64,000 nt of DNA from GCA-2686295 sp964402995 (GTDB lineage: Archaea; Nanobdellota; Nanobdellia; Woesearchaeales; GCA-2686295): contig CAYOEA010000007.1 in assembly GCA_964402995.1 (NCBI GenBank), positions 1 to 64,000 on the forward strand, in the 5' to 3' direction. This document shows positions 10,024-18,037 of this stretch, piece by piece. The translations under genes were made by a program, and so were the position numbers. The notes under the pieces were generated by a model. The model was not told where the DNA came from, did not search any database, and was given only the letters and a program-made list of their open reading frames with translations. The number at the start of each line of letters is the position of its first letter. Within the stretch, counting starts at the first letter, position 1.

Positions 10024-10530
10024 TTATTCTTCATCAGCAAGTGTGTCAATCAAACGTGAAATAAATCCTTTCTTCTTATCTTTATTAGCAACTTTTTTCT
10101 CTTTCTTCACTGCTTTTTCAAAAGTTTCATGTTCAATTACTTCTTCTTTTGCTTTTGCTTTATGAATTTGTTTTAATGATGAAGTTAATGTTTCTGATAA
10201 GCCCATTATTCCTTCAGAAATTTGCTTTTCCATTTCATCAAGTCTTTTATTCATAGAACCCATTTCATTCTTAAATTCATCTTTCACAATTAAGAATTTT
10301 GCATCCATATCTTTTTTCAGTGGTGTAATTTCAGAAAGTCCTGTTTGTATATTATTAATTAGTGATCCAAGTTCTGTTCGTAGTTCTTCTTCAACAGTTA
10401 TTTTTCTTCTTATAACTAGCATTTCGTTCTGAATTTCCATCTTTTTCTTCTCAGAACTATCTATTTTTCTGTTAACTACATCAATGTCTTTCTTGACTTT
10501 TGAGAATGCATCTTTAATTTTTATACTCAT
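10024..10530 (-). CDS. Coiled-coil protein with basic tail
   Basis: 168 aa from ATG 10530, which has GGGGT 7-8 nt upstream; a TTG at 10557 would add nine residues. Residues from about 5 to 125 form heptad-rich coiled coil (DAFSKVKKDIDVVNRKIDSS), followed by a lysine-rich linker and an amphipathic C-terminal helix GFISRLIDTLADEE. Similar coiled-coil proteins are common in DPANN genomes, and I know no firm function for them. Cytoplasmic; single gene, divergent from the PurA-like gene. Confidence 0.75.
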   Translation of the reverse strand: MSIKIKDAFSKVKKDIDVVNRKIDSSEKKKMEIQNEMLVIRRKITVEEELRTELGSLINNIQTGLSEITPLKKDMDAKFLIVKDEFKNEMGSMNKRLDEMEKQISEGIMGLSETLTSSLKQIHKAKAKEEVIEHETFEKAVKKEKKVANKDKKKGFISRLIDTLADEE

Positions 10531-10639
10531 GGATATACCCCGTGTAAAACAATTCAATCAATCAAAATAGTCCTAGCTTTTTAAAAGTTTTCATTAAATA
10601 ATAGTAAATAGATTTATAAACGTCTTAAATTATTATATT

Positions 10640-12460
10640 TTGGAAGTTCTAAACAAAACAATAATTACTTCCACACAGGTGTTAGAAATTAGCTTTCAAA
10701 ACTCATTTGACATTACAAAAATTGACTTTAGAGATGAAGCTAGAGCCAAAAAACTTCTAGATGCAATAAATACTGAAAAAATTCCAGAGCTTGATGAAAT
10801 CATAAAAGGAACCAGTATAGAATCAGACATTAAAAACGTACTATACCCAATTATTGATCAAAACCAAGTTGTCATTGTTGGTGGCGCATTCTTTGGAGAT
10901 GAAGGTAAAGGAAAAACTGTTGATGCAATTGCCTGGCATCCATCAATTGAATTAATAGGTAGAACAAATTCAGGACCTAATGCAGGTCACACAGTTTGGT
11001 TCAATGATAAAAAATATGTTTTTCATTTATCACCTTCAGGATTATTTACCGGCAAAACTAATTTTATAGGTTCAGATTGCGTAATGGATACAACTTCATT
11101 TATGAAAGATGAAATGCAAATAATAATTGATGATAAGATTGATTATTCTAATTTATTTGTTGGAAACGTAAACTTAATTTTGCCTCAGCATAAAATAATC
11201 GATGCACTTGGAGATGCTAACTCTTCAACCCTACAAGGAATTTCACCAAGTCACATGAGCAAAATTAGTAAAAAAAGTTTTAGATTATACGATCTATTTA
11301 ATTCAGAAGATATTCAAGCAAAAAGAATACAACCAGGTTTAGATTTTTATCACGCATTAATTGATTTTAAAAAGAAAGACGAAAAAGAATTATTAAATGT
11401 TTTTCACGAATTAAATGAAAAAGTTTCAGGCAGAATTCCAGATCATGTTTTAGATTTTTTAAAAACTAATAGGAAAGATAGAATTGAATACGTAATTCAA
11501 ACTCATAAAGATTGGGTTGTAAATAATCCTCAATTTCCTAAAATTACAGACACAGAACAACTAGTTAAAGTTACACTTGCAAAAGGAGGAAAAGTTCTTT
11601 TAGAAGGCCCTCAAAGCTATAATCTTTCAAGCAAAGTTAAAAATAATTATCGTTCTGCAACTTCCCCAGATACTTCAGCTTCAGGAATTGCAGCTGCAAT
11701 TGATTATAATATTACAAAGCATAAAACTGCAGTTATTAATATTCATAAAACACCTGGTTCATCAAGAGTTGGTATTGGAGCAAATCCAGCAGGTTTCATT
11801 TCTCAAGATTATTTCTCAAGCAGAAATATAGAAACACTTCTTGAAATGCGAGGAATTTGTGAAGACTATGATACTATCCAAAGACAATTTTTTGAATCCA
11901 TTGGAGAAAATGGAATTTTACAACAAACTATTTACAAAGACAAAGATGGCAAACAATATCCTATTGGTGCTGCAATGGCAATTTCGTCTGCTAAAACTTT
12001 TGATGAACAAGGTGCAACTACTAAAAAACCTAGAATCACAGGTTTATTTGATTGCGTTTTACATCATCAAGTAAACATGGCACAAGGTCCATATTTATCA
12101 ATTTCAGCAGTTGATAGAGCAGACACTCAAGAAGAAGTTGGAATAATTGTAGGCTATGTTGTATCCAATAAAGATCAAAAACCTATTTTTTCAGGCGGAG
12201 AATATTATGAACATGACAGAATCATTAAAGCAGGAGACGTGGTTCCTAGTGAAGATGTATTAGCACATTGTCAACCCATCATTAAGAAACTTCCTGGTTG
12301 GAAAGACTCACCTATCGCAGCTAAGAAAAAAGATCCAAACGCCCCACTTCACGAGAACCTTCTAAATTTCATAGGAGAAATTGAAAAATATACTGGTGCA
12401 GAAATAATTTCTATTGGTAACGGTCCTGAAAAAGAAAATTTAATTTATATCAAAAAATAA
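10640..12460 (+). CDS. purA: Adenylosuccinate synthetase-like enzyme, unusually long
   Basis: 606 aa; typical PurA is about 340-450. Family signatures: P-loop GDEGKGK with the catalytic Asp, NAGHT with the catalytic His, EGPQ (IMP-binding Gln region), TSPDTSASG (matching TSSNTTAGG), and KPRITGLFD near the C-terminus. PurA makes adenylosuccinate from IMP, aspartate and GTP in AMP synthesis. Extra length lies in an N-terminal extension of about 75 residues and a helical insertion after SHMSKISKKSFR, where the Arg of the usual RRGIR segment is replaced. Start TTG 10640 is favoured because TTTATAAA at 10612-10619 lies 24-28 bp upstream (leaderless); GTG 10679 is possible. A changed substrate cannot be excluded. 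Confidence 0.8.
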   Translation: MEVLNKTIITSTQVLEISFQNSFDITKIDFRDEARAKKLLDAINTEKIPELDEIIKGTSIESDIKNVLYPIIDQNQVVIVGGAFFGDEGKGKTVDAIAWHPSIELIGRTNSGPNAGHTVWFNDKKYVFHLSPSGLFTGKTNFIGSDCVMDTTSFMKDEMQIIIDDKIDYSNLFVGNVNLILPQHKIIDALGDANSSTLQGISPSHMSKISKKSFRLYDLFNSEDIQAKRIQPGLDFYHALIDFKKKDEKELLNVFHELNEKVSGRIPDHVLDFLKTNRKDRIEYVIQTHKDWVVNNPQFPKITDTEQLVKVTLAKGGKVLLEGPQSYNLSSKVKNNYRSATSPDTSASGIAAAIDYNITKHKTAVINIHKTPGSSRVGIGANPAGFISQDYFSSRNIETLLEMRGICEDYDTIQRQFFESIGENGILQQTIYKDKDGKQYPIGAAMAISSAKTFDEQGATTKKPRITGLFDCVLHHQVNMAQGPYLSISAVDRADTQEEVGIIVGYVVSNKDQKPIFSGGEYYEHDRIIKAGDVVPSEDVLAHCQPIIKKLPGWKDSPIAAKKKDPNAPLHENLLNFIGEIEKYTGAEIISIGNGPEKENLIYIKK

Positions 12461-12475
12461 ATGACAACCTTTATT

Positions 12476-13576
12476 CTAAAGTGTAATAAGCGCATCTAAA
12501 TATGCAGGTATTTCTTTTCTTTTCAATATAAAATTTACATCTTCATAGAATCTTGCAATTAATTCATCATCTTCCTTTACTGGAACATTTGTAAGTGATA
12601 ATTTCATAGGAGTAATTCTTTCATGCGTTGGATCTAAATCATAACAATTCATTTTCAACATATCAAAATCAACCATATTACAAATTCCATCATGTAATCC
12701 TGCATTATTCAATAAAAAATTAAATCCTGCGTTGTACAAAAACTGAGAATATGACCAATGATTGTGTGATTGTACAAATACTCGCCTCATAACATTCATA
12801 GGCAATTCAGACATAAATTTACTCAAAGAATTTGATGCAGTCCAAAATGAGCCAGTTGTTTTATTATATGAACCTTGTGTATGATTATAAATTATAATTG
12901 AGTCAACATTAGCTAAATGTTCTTTTGCAAGCTCAACTAATTCAGCAGTTTTCTTTTCCTGTAATTTTGATAATGGATCTTCACCTGCAGTTGCATGGCT
13001 TTCTCCAGGTATTCCCATAACCAAAGTACTACCAATAACAATTGGTTTATCTTTAATATATCTAAAATTTCCAGCAGCTTCTAGAGCATATAAGTTTCGT
13101 TCAAAATTTCTAACTATAAGTTTCAATTTAGACCTATCAATATCTTCAAGTACTGATTCAGTACAATTTGTTAAGAATGGCAATTCTCGTAATACAAGTA
13201 AGTGATGTTCGGATTCGTGATTCCCTAGGTTAAATATAGTCATTTTTAATTCAGAAAATTTCGCAATTACATCTAAACACCAAGCATAACGTTCCTCAAC
13301 ATAAGAATACACCATATCAGATGTAACTTTTTTAACATTTGAATATACTGAATGAAACTTTGGAGCTGCACGTTTTAACATTTTCATAAGTTCAGGTTTT
13401 GCAATATTTTTATCTCTAAACAAAGAACTTTCAGTTATAGAAAATATACCTAATAAATCACCATTTATGACTATCGCATCCACATCAGAATGTTCTTTCA
13501 AAACTTTTGTAGAGTAATCATAAGCTTTATCAATACAAGTTGGCGAGTGAGTATCGGATATAATAATATGTTTCAT
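12476..13576 (-). CDS. Calcineurin-like metallophosphoesterase
   Basis: 366 aa. Metal-binding motifs appear in family order: SDTH (DxH) at residues 8-11, NGDLL (GD), LGNHE (GNHE), then YNHT and QSHNHW for the distal histidines. This family hydrolyses phosphomono- or diesters with two metal ions. The long central section (about 60-230) is larger than in short members such as YfcE, suggesting a specialised substrate. No signal peptide. GAGGAAAAAT precedes ATG 13576. Its end is 15 bp from the convergent purA-like stop. Confidence 0.85.
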   Translation of the reverse strand: MKHIIISDTHSPTCIDKAYDYSTKVLKEHSDVDAIVINGDLLGIFSITESSLFRDKNIAKPELMKMLKRAAPKFHSVYSNVKKVTSDMVYSYVEERYAWCLDVIAKFSELKMTIFNLGNHESEHHLLVLRELPFLTNCTESVLEDIDRSKLKLIVRNFERNLYALEAAGNFRYIKDKPIVIGSTLVMGIPGESHATAGEDPLSKLQEKKTAELVELAKEHLANVDSIIIYNHTQGSYNKTTGSFWTASNSLSKFMSELPMNVMRRVFVQSHNHWSYSQFLYNAGFNFLLNNAGLHDGICNMVDFDMLKMNCYDLDPTHERITPMKLSLTNVPVKEDDELIARFYEDVNFILKRKEIPAYLDALITL

Positions 13577-13651
13577 ATTTTTCCTCTAAACAATTATGAG
13601 ATATTTTAAGAATCTCGTTTTTAAAGATTATTGTTAGATCTTATTTTAGCT

Positions 13652-14080
13652 TTATTTTATTAGGTGTTGTCTCATATTGGTTGAATTAAATTGTCTAAAA
13701 TAACTTTTATCAGGCATATTTTGTTTTTTAACTTTTGCCATTTTATATGAACCGTCTGAATTTATTAAAGAAATATTAAGAGTTAACTTAGGATCTAAAG
13801 GATTTCCTCCCGCAGTGTACGGAATGATTTTATGAACAACAGGTGTTTCTTCAGGCTTAGTAAAAACATTTGATTTAGAATTAAAATTAGGCGCAGTACT
13901 TGCTTTAATAACACCATATTCAGATTCACGCTCATTTGTGGTATTTAAAGAAGTTAAATGATTAGGATTATAATTAGTCATATTTGTATTAACTTCATTG
14001 GTCAAACCCATAAATGGATTTAAAATAAAAGCAGTTCCAATAATTGTTCTTAATCCGTTAATAACCTTTTTTGATTTCAT
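13652..14080 (-). CDS. Small exported or membrane-anchored protein under operator A
   Basis: 142 aa. The N-terminus KSKKVINGLRTIIGTAFIL looks like a signal peptide or signal anchor; the rest is polar, Asn/Thr-rich, and unfamiliar. ATG 14080 lies 28 bp from the centre of TATATAAA (14105-14112), so the mRNA is probably leaderless. The palindrome at 14125-14145 lies just upstream of the BRE. Sharing this promoter design with the signal peptidase and Tat hydrolase genes suggests an envelope role (inference). Confidence 0.7.
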   Translation of the reverse strand: MKSKKVINGLRTIIGTAFILNPFMGLTNEVNTNMTNYNPNHLTSLNTTNERESEYGVIKASTAPNFNSKSNVFTKPEETPVVHKIIPYTAGGNPLDPKLTLNISLINSDGSYKMAKVKKQNMPDKSYFRQFNSTNMRQHLIK

Positions 14081-14104
14081 TAAGAAACTATATGAACTTC
14101 ATAA

Positions 14105-14145
14105 TATATAAATGTTTCGCTTATTTACCACTTATTAGTGACTAA
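14105..14145 (-). promoter_or_regulatory. Operator A with BRE/TATA
   Basis: Minus-strand order: near-palindrome TTAGTCACT-N4-AGTGGTAA (14125-14145), 5 bp, BRE-like CGAAACA, TATA TTTATATA (14105-14112), then ATG 14080. The stretch from TATA through the first operator half is almost identical to operator B at 41945-41985. Confidence 0.75.
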
Positions 14146-14195
14146 TTAATTCATTTAATCTTAAAATCATCTTAAAAATAAAATTTAACTCAAAA

Positions 14196-15275
14196 CTAAG
14201 CAGCTTTAATTTGAACTTCTAAAGGTAATTTTAGTTCATAACCAGGAGTGGAATATTGTAAAAAAATACTAGTTCCAAATCCAGGAAGAATTACAGGGGT
14301 ATATTCATCATCCTTAACAGAATCAAAATTTGTAACATAATCACGTATAGATTTAACTAAACCAGGATTATTTTCAAATTGTCTATTTTCAAGAATTAAA
14401 GGTGAACCAGTTTCAAGCAAATAAGGAACAATCCCTTTTAATTGATAAGGATTTATTTCCATACTATAACCTCTTTTATGTACTGCGCCAAATCCAATAC
14501 CACGTATATGCAATACCTCAGGACTCATTTCTAAATAACCAGAAACCATCTGATCATATCTACGAAGCATCGGAACAATATGATCAGCAGTTCGATATTC
14601 AAGATAAAGCTTTTCATCACGCTCAATTAGACCAATATCAAAATTATAGCTAACTGATTCAGTTCCATTAGGAGGGTTAAAAGAAAAATAAGTACCAAGA
14701 GAAAATCCACTTACCGAAACAGATGCAACATCAAGACAAACACCAAAATCTTCATGTTTAATATCAGAAATATCAGCGTAAGTTGGATCATCAAAAACAT
14801 GTTTTAACTTTTTACCAGACCAAAAAGGCATATTTTCAATTAAAATTTTAGTATCACCCTTATTAGCAATAATATGGTCGGTTAAAAGTTCGGCTAATTT
14901 TTGATCTCGACGATCAGTCTCAATATATTCAGCCCATTCTTCTTTTGTTCTTTCATGATGTTTCCATTCTTCAATTGGCCAACCACCTGGATGAACTACC
15001 ATGTGTTTTGCATTCAAATATTGTGCGGCTTCTAATGACTCATCAATCATTCGCTTATTATCGTCAGTCAAACCTTTAATATAATTAAAACCATGTGCTT
15101 CAGAACTTGCATGAATAACCACATTAGGAATGTCTTTATAATCAATTAAATCAGAAAGTTTAGTTCCAGATTCAATATAAATCTGTGCAGTATTTAAATC
15201 AAGCTTAGACATTTGATTAAGTTTTGCTAATTTATTCTCGTCTCTTGAACTAATATCAATCCCTATTTGAATCAT
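14196..15275 (-). CDS. Xylose-isomerase-like TIM-barrel protein (AP endonuclease 2 superfamily)
   Basis: About 359 aa from ATG 15275; a TTG at 15284 adds three residues. Metal-site motifs of the endonuclease IV/sugar isomerase TIM-barrel family are visible: VIHASS, VVHPGG, LIENMP, VCLDVAS, and a late LILENR. Members include AP endonucleases, hydroxypyruvate isomerase and sugar epimerases, and the motifs do not choose between them. It is longer than endonuclease IV (about 280 aa). No signal peptide. An AT-rich TATA-like box around 15302 fits a leaderless start at 15275. Substrate is unknown. Confidence 0.75.
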   Translation of the reverse strand: MIQIGIDISSRDENKLAKLNQMSKLDLNTAQIYIESGTKLSDLIDYKDIPNVVIHASSEAHGFNYIKGLTDDNKRMIDESLEAAQYLNAKHMVVHPGGWPIEEWKHHERTKEEWAEYIETDRRDQKLAELLTDHIIANKGDTKILIENMPFWSGKKLKHVFDDPTYADISDIKHEDFGVCLDVASVSVSGFSLGTYFSFNPPNGTESVSYNFDIGLIERDEKLYLEYRTADHIVPMLRRYDQMVSGYLEMSPEVLHIRGIGFGAVHKRGYSMEINPYQLKGIVPYLLETGSPLILENRQFENNPGLVKSIRDYVTNFDSVKDDEYTPVILPGFGTSIFLQYSTPGYELKLPLEVQIKAA

Positions 15276-15346
15276 CACTACCAACTAATCCTCTTCATAA
15301 ATATTTTTAATAAAAAAGAATAAAAAATAAAAAAATAATTTTAAAC

Positions 15347-16285
15347 TTAAATCAAATCACAAGCAATCTCACTTCTAAAAAGAGATCCTTGAGAATCAAA
15401 ACATGCAAATGCATATCCAGTTCCACCATATTGACTCATATGTAAAGATTGAGTTATTTCAACTTCACCGTCAAATAAGATGTTAAGACTTTCCACAGTA
15501 AAAGAATCTACATCTAAGAACATATTCAAACCAAGAAAACTAAATGTATCATAAATAGTTAAGTCATTAACATAAATATTTTCAGAATGAAGACTTTCAA
15601 GATCAGCTTCATCAACTTCTAATTCTTCAAATTCAGCGTAGTCAGCATAAATTTCTTCAACTTCTAATTCATCGATTTCCGCATAGTCAACTTCCAAATC
15701 AGCAACACAAAGATTACCAACTTCACGACAAACAGGAACAGGATCAACAATTATATTGTCACAAAGTCCATTAATAGTCATATATTCACTAGTTTCTTCA
15801 ATTAAAAATCTACATCTATATTCTTCATCATAACATAATTCAATCTGATCTTCACAATCATCAGTTCCAAAGTTATCAGAAACCACATAACCATGAGAAT
15901 CCTTATTTTCCAAATTAGTACAAGTATAACCTTCCCAACGATCAATAGAATCTTCCATCTCACCATCACAATCAGGTTCAACAATTTCTTCTTCGTCACA
16001 AATATCACATAAATCATAATATTCGCCAGTTTCTTCAACTAAGAACTCGCAATCATCATTATCATCTAAATCTTCACAATCATCTAAAATGTCTCCACAA
16101 TCGTCAGAATAAGCATATTCTAGACTTATACAAGTATTACCTTCAAATGGATCAACAGGATCCACTACATCGCCAATACCGTAAAATGGATTATGACCCC
16201 AATCGCCCCAAACAGAAGCAGAAACAATACTTACAGATGAAAGAAGAAAAACCATCATCACAATTAAACTAAATAATTTTTTCAT
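15347..16285 (-). CDS. Secreted acidic cysteine-rich surface protein with beta-helix-like stalk
   Basis: 312 aa. A clear signal peptide (KKLFSLIVMMVFLLSSVSIVSA) is followed by two related Cys-rich modules, each ending FLxEET(G/S)EY...C, then an acidic short-period repeat (VDYAEIDELEVEEIYADYAE) typical of solenoid stalks, and a C-terminal domain ending in FDSQGSLFRSEIACDLI. Disulfides are likely, so it is exported. SD GAGGG precedes ATG 16285. Operator F overlaps the predicted transcription start. It is probably a surface-displayed or adhesin-like protein, from architecture only. Confidence 0.7.
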   Translation of the reverse strand: MKKLFSLIVMMVFLLSSVSIVSASVWGDWGHNPFYGIGDVVDPVDPFEGNTCISLEYAYSDDCGDILDDCEDLDDNDDCEFLVEETGEYYDLCDICDEEEIVEPDCDGEMEDSIDRWEGYTCTNLENKDSHGYVVSDNFGTDDCEDQIELCYDEEYRCRFLIEETSEYMTINGLCDNIIVDPVPVCREVGNLCVADLEVDYAEIDELEVEEIYADYAEFEELEVDEADLESLHSENIYVNDLTIYDTFSFLGLNMFLDVDSFTVESLNILFDGEVEITQSLHMSQYGGTGYAFACFDSQGSLFRSEIACDLI

Positions 16286-16300
16286 TATATATCCCTCGAA

Positions 16301-16332
16301 TTACCACTAGTAAATGACTATTAGTTTATAAA
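16301..16332 (-). promoter_or_regulatory. Operator F overlapping the start site
   Basis: TTACCACT-N4-AATGACTA at 16301-16320 resembles the operator family, but here it lies downstream of TATA (TTTATAAA, 16325-16332), covering about -19 to +1 of the predicted start. That placement suits repression rather than activation. Confidence 0.5.
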
Positions 16333-16335
16333 GTT

Positions 16336-17046
16336 TTATTTTCGCCACTCAAAAATCACTTTTTCCCATCGAACAAAAGTACCAGTATCAAACCACTGAG
16401 AAGAATCAGGATAACCAAAAAGCAATCCCATTTCAGCAGCTTTTGGAAATAATACTCGCTCCATAGAAAACTTTTCTTCATTAGGAACAATATCAAAAAC
16501 TTTTGGTGAGAAAATATAATATCCAGAATTAATATAATTTGAAGGCGCATCTTTAAGTGTAGGTTTCTCGACAAAACGCTTAATAACAGCCCCATCAAGA
16601 TCAGCAACACCAAATGCAGTAACATCTTCAACTTGAGTTAAAGCAATAGTAATCAAAGAATTATTAGAATCATGAACAATCTTCATCTTAGTCCAATCAA
16701 GGTCAAACAAGTTATCCCCATTCAAAACTAAAAAATCATCAGAGAAATCGTCTTTTATTTGTTGAGCTGATAATTTATTTAACCAACCACCAGTTCCTAA
16801 AGGAGTATCCTCTATAATATAATCAATCTTAACGCCAAAATCTTTTGAAGAAAAATAATCAACAATTTGCTCAGATAAATATCCAATAGAAAGATAAAAT
16901 TTCTCAATACCAGCCTCTTTAGCTTTTGCAATAACTTGCTCAGTTAAAGTTATTCCTTGAACAGGAATCAATGATTTTGGAAGTTCATAAGTTAAAGGTC
17001 TAAGACGAGTACCAAGACCTCCTGCTAAAATAACTGCCGTTCGCAT
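16336..17046 (-). CDS. Sugar-phosphate nucleotidyltransferase
   Basis: 236 aa from ATG 17046. NTP-transferase fold with the signature AVILAGGLGTRLRPLT and PKSLIPV, then LGTGG, VLNGDNLF (metal/product-binding Asp) and FVEKP, NSGYYIF. These enzymes join a sugar-1-phosphate to an NTP to make NDP-sugars for glycans. The absence of a C-terminal left-handed helix domain points to a mannose- or glucose-1-phosphate transferase type; the substrate is not determined. An upstream ATG (17070) exists, but the TATA box at about 17071-17080 puts transcription start at 17046, favouring a leaderless start there. Confidence 0.85.
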   Translation of the reverse strand: MRTAVILAGGLGTRLRPLTYELPKSLIPVQGITLTEQVIAKAKEAGIEKFYLSIGYLSEQIVDYFSSKDFGVKIDYIIEDTPLGTGGWLNKLSAQQIKDDFSDDFLVLNGDNLFDLDWTKMKIVHDSNNSLITIALTQVEDVTAFGVADLDGAVIKRFVEKPTLKDAPSNYINSGYYIFSPKVFDIVPNEEKFSMERVLFPKAAEMGLLFGYPDSSQWFDTGTFVRWEKVIFEWRK

Positions 17047-17086
17047 AATTAGAATAATTAAATCAGACATTTATATATTTTTGCCC

Positions 17087-17287
17087 TTAAAAAAAACCAT
17101 CTCTATTAAGAGGAACATAAACAACTTTAGATTCAACAGGTTTATCAAAACTTTGCCAACTAACAACTGATTGAAGCATTTGAATTGGACTCGTATAAGT
17201 TTCACTAACAGGACCACTCATCGGTAAGATTCCAATCTCAATTTTTGGTTCATTCAAAGGTTTAATCGCATAAATATCTAAAAACAT
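17087..17287 (-). CDS. Small protein of unknown function
   Basis: 66 aa from ATG 17287, which has GGAG 9 nt upstream; a start at 17302 is also open. No signal peptide, membrane helix or motif is seen. The composition (SGPVSETYTSPIQMLQSV) looks like a real, unstructured small protein. I do not recognise it. It lies upstream of the nucleotidyltransferase promoter. Confidence 0.45.
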   Translation of the reverse strand: MFLDIYAIKPLNEPKIEIGILPMSGPVSETYTSPIQMLQSVVSWQSFDKPVESKVVYVPLNRDGFF

Positions 17288-17473
17288 TTTATTTAACTCC
17301 ATTCACAGTATTCAAGAGTAAAAAATAAGAATACATCGAATTCTGATACATGGGAATTAAAATTTATTTTTAAAGCTAACGTTTAAAATTAAATCAAAAT
17401 TTAAAAGAAGAACATACAACATATTTTAGTTAGTTAAAAGAAAAAATTAAAAGAAAAATTATAAAAAAATAAA

Positions 17474-17914
17474 TTATTTTTTAGTTACTACAACTTTCAA
17501 AACTTCAATTACATGTCTATTCTTACACTTAGTTTTCTTAAGTTTATCAGAAAGTTCTTTTTCATCATGTACATCATGAACCCAGTTTGCAAAATCGTTC
17601 TTAGAATCATTTACATGAAGTTCAAAAGCTTCATCTTCAAGATCATCAATAACATGTGCGAGTTCTTCTAAATCTCTGCAAACTTTCCCATCTGAAAAAT
17701 AAAAACTTACTTCAGGCGAGGCACGTTTTAATTTTGGAACAACTTTCTTAACAACTGTTTTTCTCTTAGGAGCTGATCGTTTCTTTTTAGGAGCTGATCG
17801 TCTCTTTGGAACAACTTTAACAGGTGTTGGAATTATTACTTTTGATTCTACCTTTACAATTTTCTTTTTAGAATTTAATTTTATGGATTTTTTCTTTACA
17901 GCCAATAAACTCAC
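17474..17914 (-). CDS. Basic-tailed DUF5752-like protein
   Basis: 146 aa. The N-terminal half is Lys/Arg/Pro-rich with KRRSAPKKKRSAPKRK repeats, reminiscent of nucleic-acid-binding tails. The C-terminal domain (about 68-140) has FYFSDGKVCRDLEELAHVI and NDFANWVHDV, a pattern I associate with the DUF5752 family common in DPANN archaea; its function is unknown. GTG 17914 is preceded by GAG-type purines; a leaderless TTG at 17905 is equally plausible given an AATATATTTATT box upstream. Confidence 0.7.
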   Translation of the reverse strand: MSLLAVKKKSIKLNSKKKIVKVESKVIIPTPVKVVPKRRSAPKKKRSAPKRKTVVKKVVPKLKRASPEVSFYFSDGKVCRDLEELAHVIDDLEDEAFELHVNDSKNDFANWVHDVHDEKELSDKLKKTKCKNRHVIEVLKVVVTKK

Positions 17915-18037
17915 CTCAATAAATATATTACGCGCATTTAGTATTTAAAGTTTCTCGTGCAACTCATGAGTTAATACATAATCATCTTTATCAAATAATC
18001 TTTTGATGATTTTTCTTCAAGTGATTTAAAAAAAAAA

